NCBI RefSeq assembly: GCF_030766935.1
Contig: NZ_JASERL010000004.1
Span: forward strand, 620,001 to 684,000
DNA: 64,000 bases
Reading direction: 5' to 3'
DNA from: Streptomyces sp. KL109B
GTDB taxonomy: Bacteria > Actinomycetota > Actinomycetes > Streptomycetales > Streptomycetaceae
This document shows positions 61,774 through 64,000 of the stretch, piece after piece (position 1 is the first letter of the stretch; every line of letters starts with the position of its first letter). The notes beneath the pieces were generated by a model. It saw only the letters and a program-made list of their open reading frames with translations. It had not been told where the DNA came from and did not search any database. The position numbers were made by a program, and so were the translations under genes.

Positions 61774-64000
61774 CTACGAGTGCGTGCGCAGCAGCGTCCG
61801 CATCGTCCGCATGGCGACCGAGAGGTTCGCCAGGTCGAAGGAGTCCGAGCCCTGGATCTCCTCCAGGGTCGAGCGGGCGCGGCCGAGGATCGCCGCGTTC
61901 TTCTCCTCCCACGCCTTGAACCGCTGCTCCGGCGTGGACGTGCCGTTGCCCGCCGCCAGTACGTCGGCGGTGAGCGCGGCGTGGGCCGCGTACAGGTCCT
62001 CGCGGATGGAGGCGCGGGCCATCGACTGCCAGCGGTCGGAGCGCGGGAGTTCGATGATCCGGTCCATCAGCCGGGTGATGGAGAGGCGGTCGGCGAGGTC
62101 GTAGTAGACCTCGGCGACGGCCAGGGCGTCCTTGCCCGTGCGGTCGGCGATCTGGACGATGTCGAGCGTCGGGAAGGCGGACGAGAATCCGGCGACGCGT
62201 TCCGCCAGCTCCTCCGGGACCCCGGCCTCCGCCAGTTCGTCGAGGATGCCCTGGTACCACTCGGCGTCGGCGCCGCGCAGCATCTTCGGCAGCTCGGCCC
62301 AGACCTTGGTGACGTCCTCCTTGAAGAAGTCGATGGTCTCGGCGAGCTGGAGCGGCTGGGGGCGGTTGTTGAGGAGCCAGCGGGTGCCGCGTTCGACGAG
62401 GCGGCGCGAGTGGAGCCGGATCCGGGTCTGGACGTCGGCGGCCACGACGTTGTCGAGTGCCTCGACCGCGTCCCAGACCTCGCCGAGGCCGAAGATTTCG
62501 CGCGCGGCGAGCTGCGCCCGCACGATCTCCTCAAGGGACGCGCCCGTCTCCTCACGGAGGCGGTGCAGGAACGTCGAACCGCCCGTGTTCACCGTGTCGT
62601 TGACGAGGACCGTCGTGATGATCTCGCGGCGCAGCGCGTGCCCGTCGATCGCGTCCGCGTACTTCTCGCGCAGCGGCTGCGGGAAGTAGGCGTGCAGGAG
62701 GCGGCGCAGATACGCGTCGTCCGGCAGCGTCGTCTGGATCAGCTCGTCGGAGGCCGTGATCTTCGTGTACGCGAAGAGGACGGCCAGCTCCGGCTGGCTC
62801 AGGCCGCGCCCGGAGTTGAGCAGTTCACGGATCTGCCGGTCGTTCGGCAGGAACTCGAGGCCCCGGTCGAGGTGGCCCTGCTTGCCGAGGCGGCGCATGA
62901 ACCGCTGGTGGGCGTGGAGCAGGGAAGGCGCCTGGGCGCAGGAGTTGGCCAGCGCCGTGTTCTGCGCGTAGTTGTTGCGCAGCACCAGGTGGCCGACCTC
63001 GTCGGTCATGGCGGCGAGCAGCTTGTTGCGCTGCTTGACGGTCATGTCGCCGTCCGACACCAGGCCGTTGAGGAGGATCTTGATGTTGACCTCGACGTCC
63101 GAGGTGTTGACGCCGGCGCTGTTGTCGATGGCGTCGGTGTTCACGCGGCCGCCGCCGCGGGCGAACTCGATGCGGCCCAGTTGGGTCGCGCCGAGGTTGC
63201 CGCCCTCGCCGATGACCCGGGCGCGCACGTCCTTGCCGTCGACGCGGATCGGGTCGTTGGCCTTGTCGCCGACGTCCGCGTTCGACTCGACCGAGGACTT
63301 GACGTACGTACCGATGCCGCCGTTCCACAGCAGGTCGACCGGCGCCTGGAGGATGGCCTTCATCAGCTCGGCCGGGGTCATCTTGGCCTGGCCGGACTCG
63401 ATGCCGAGGGCCTCGCGGATGTGGGCGTTGAGCTGGATCGACTTGGCGGAGCGCGGGAAGATGCCGCCGCCCGCCGAGATCAGGTCCTTGTTGTAGTCGG
63501 CCCACGAGGAGCGCGGCAGCTCGAACATCCGGCGGCGCTCGGCGTAGCCGGTGGCCGCGTCCGGCTTCGGGTCGATGAAGATGTGCCGGTGGTCGAAGGC
63601 GGCGACGAGGCGGATGTGCTCGCTCAGCAGCATGCCGTTGCCGAACACGTCGCCGGACATGTCGCCGACGCCGACGACCGTGAAATCCTCGGACTGGGTG
63701 TCGACGCCCAGCTCCCGGAAGTGCCGCTTGACGGACTCCCAGGCGCCGCGCGCGGTGATACCCATGCCCTTGTGGTCGTAGCCGGCCGAGCCGCCGGAGG
63801 CGAACGCGTCACCGAGCCAGAAGTTGTACGACTCGGCGACCTGGTTCGCGATGTCCGAGAACGACGCCGTGCCCTTGTCGGCCGCGACCACGAGGTACGT
63901 GTCGTCCTCGTCGTGCCGCACGACGTCGGCGGGCGGGACCACTTCACCGGCGACCAGGTTGTCGGTGATGTCGAGGAGCGCCGAGATGAAGGTCTTGTAC
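61774..64000 (-). CDS. gdhB: NAD-specific glutamate dehydrogenase, large type (C-terminal part)
   Basis: 3' part (about 741 codons) of the roughly 1,650-aa NAD-GDH gene, first characterised in S. clavuligerus. The 5' part lies beyond the window. Catabolic glutamate deamination to 2-oxoglutarate. The visible catalytic part has GDAFASGGSAGYDHKGMGITARGAWESVKRHF, GDMSGDVFGNGMLLS, FDHRHIFIDPKPD and GRIEFARGGGRVNTDAIDNSAGVNTSDVEV; a long helical C-terminus follows. Codon use and length agree with the family; no break seen. Confidence 0.94.
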   Translation of the reverse strand, partial: YKTFISALLDITDNLVAGEVVPPADVVRHDEDDTYLVVAADKGTASFSDIANQVAESYNFWLGDAFASGGSAGYDHKGMGITARGAWESVKRHFRELGVDTQSEDFTVVGVGDMSGDVFGNGMLLSEHIRLVAAFDHRHIFIDPKPDAATGYAERRRMFELPRSSWADYNKDLISAGGGIFPRSAKSIQLNAHIREALGIESGQAKMTPAELMKAILQAPVDLLWNGGIGTYVKSSVESNADVGDKANDPIRVDGKDVRARVIGEGGNLGATQLGRIEFARGGGRVNTDAIDNSAGVNTSDVEVNIKILLNGLVSDGDMTVKQRNKLLAAMTDEVGHLVLRNNYAQNTALANSCAQAPSLLHAHQRFMRRLGKQGHLDRGLEFLPNDRQIRELLNSGRGLSQPELAVLFAYTKITASDELIQTTLPDDAYLRRLLHAYFPQPLREKYADAIDGHALRREIITTVLVNDTVNTGGSTFLHRLREETGASLEEIVRAQLAAREIFGLGEVWDAVEALDNVVAADVQTRIRLHSRRLVERGTRWLLNNRPQPLQLAETIDFFKEDVTKVWAELPKMLRGADAEWYQGILDELAEAGVPEELAERVAGFSSAFPTLDIVQIADRTGKDALAVAEVYYDLADRLSITRLMDRIIELPRSDRWQSMARASIREDLYAAHAALTADVLAAGNGTSTPEQRFKAWEEKNAAILGRARSTLEEIQGSDSFDLANLSVAMRTMRTLLRTHS

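Noticed and set aside
1..64000. Secondary-metabolite cluster, prophage or transposon
   Set aside because: No PKS/NRPS/terpene genes, phage structural genes or transposases were recognised anywhere in the window.

Overview
The window is about 64 kb of very GC-rich DNA with strong third-position GC bias, frequent GTG starts and 4-bp ATGA/GTGA overlaps. It carries murA-hup-NAD malic enzyme, sigU/rsuA, nnaR-narK, ssrA-smpB-ftsX-ftsE, prfB, two transmembrane Ser/Thr kinases and a giant NAD-glutamate dehydrogenase. This points to a Streptomyces chromosome, in a mostly conserved core stretch. From memory, not checked, the order resembles the S. coelicolor region from murA to the NAD-GDH gene. I see no biosynthetic gene cluster, prophage, transposase or CRISPR array.

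Layout. 1-9.7 kb: MFS efflux pump (cut by the window edge), a repeat array, secreted PL3 pectate lyase, an odd class-II tRNA-like gene, a three-subunit molybdenum hydroxylase operon, a GH20 hexosaminidase and a DUF3039 protein. 9.7-22.6 kb: a divergent MFS/LysR pair, YqgE, murA, hup, malic enzyme, a HelD-type helicase, the ECF sigma SigU with its zinc anti-sigma, a CGNR protein, a GNAT and an anthrone-oxygenase-like membrane protein. 22.8-29.5 kb: nitrogen genes (NnaR, NarK, with GlnR-box candidates), a LysR/MFS pair and a D,D-carboxypeptidase. 29.6-36.5 kb: tmRNA, SmpB, S41 protease, FtsX, FtsE, a zinc-ribbon membrane peptide, a LAETG sortase substrate and RF2. 36.5-43.2 kb: kinases PkaB and PkaA and a divergent FHA/FtsK-like protein.

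44-52 kb holds a binding-protein-dependent sugar importer without its own ATPase, whose first permease carries a large extracytoplasmic insert. It is followed by surface-polymer genes: a GT2/CDP-glycerol transferase fusion, a methyltransferase and a polytopic membrane protein. 52-64 kb holds Ohr/OhrR with a clear operator, a ThrE-like exporter, a STAND-TPR regulator, AraC, a VOC protein, a methyltransferase, TetR, a TagGH-like polymer exporter and the 3' part of the NAD-GDH gene.

Two families of GC-rich dispersed repeats recur between genes. In several places they run into coding sequence and appear to supply C-terminal residues, stop codons or internal peptide segments. This, a 57-bp (19-codon) tandem repeat, the permease insert, the unusual tRNA-like gene and a molybdenum hydroxylase lacking the expected catalytic glutamate motif are the least ordinary items here. 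Most other genes are standard streptomycete core functions.
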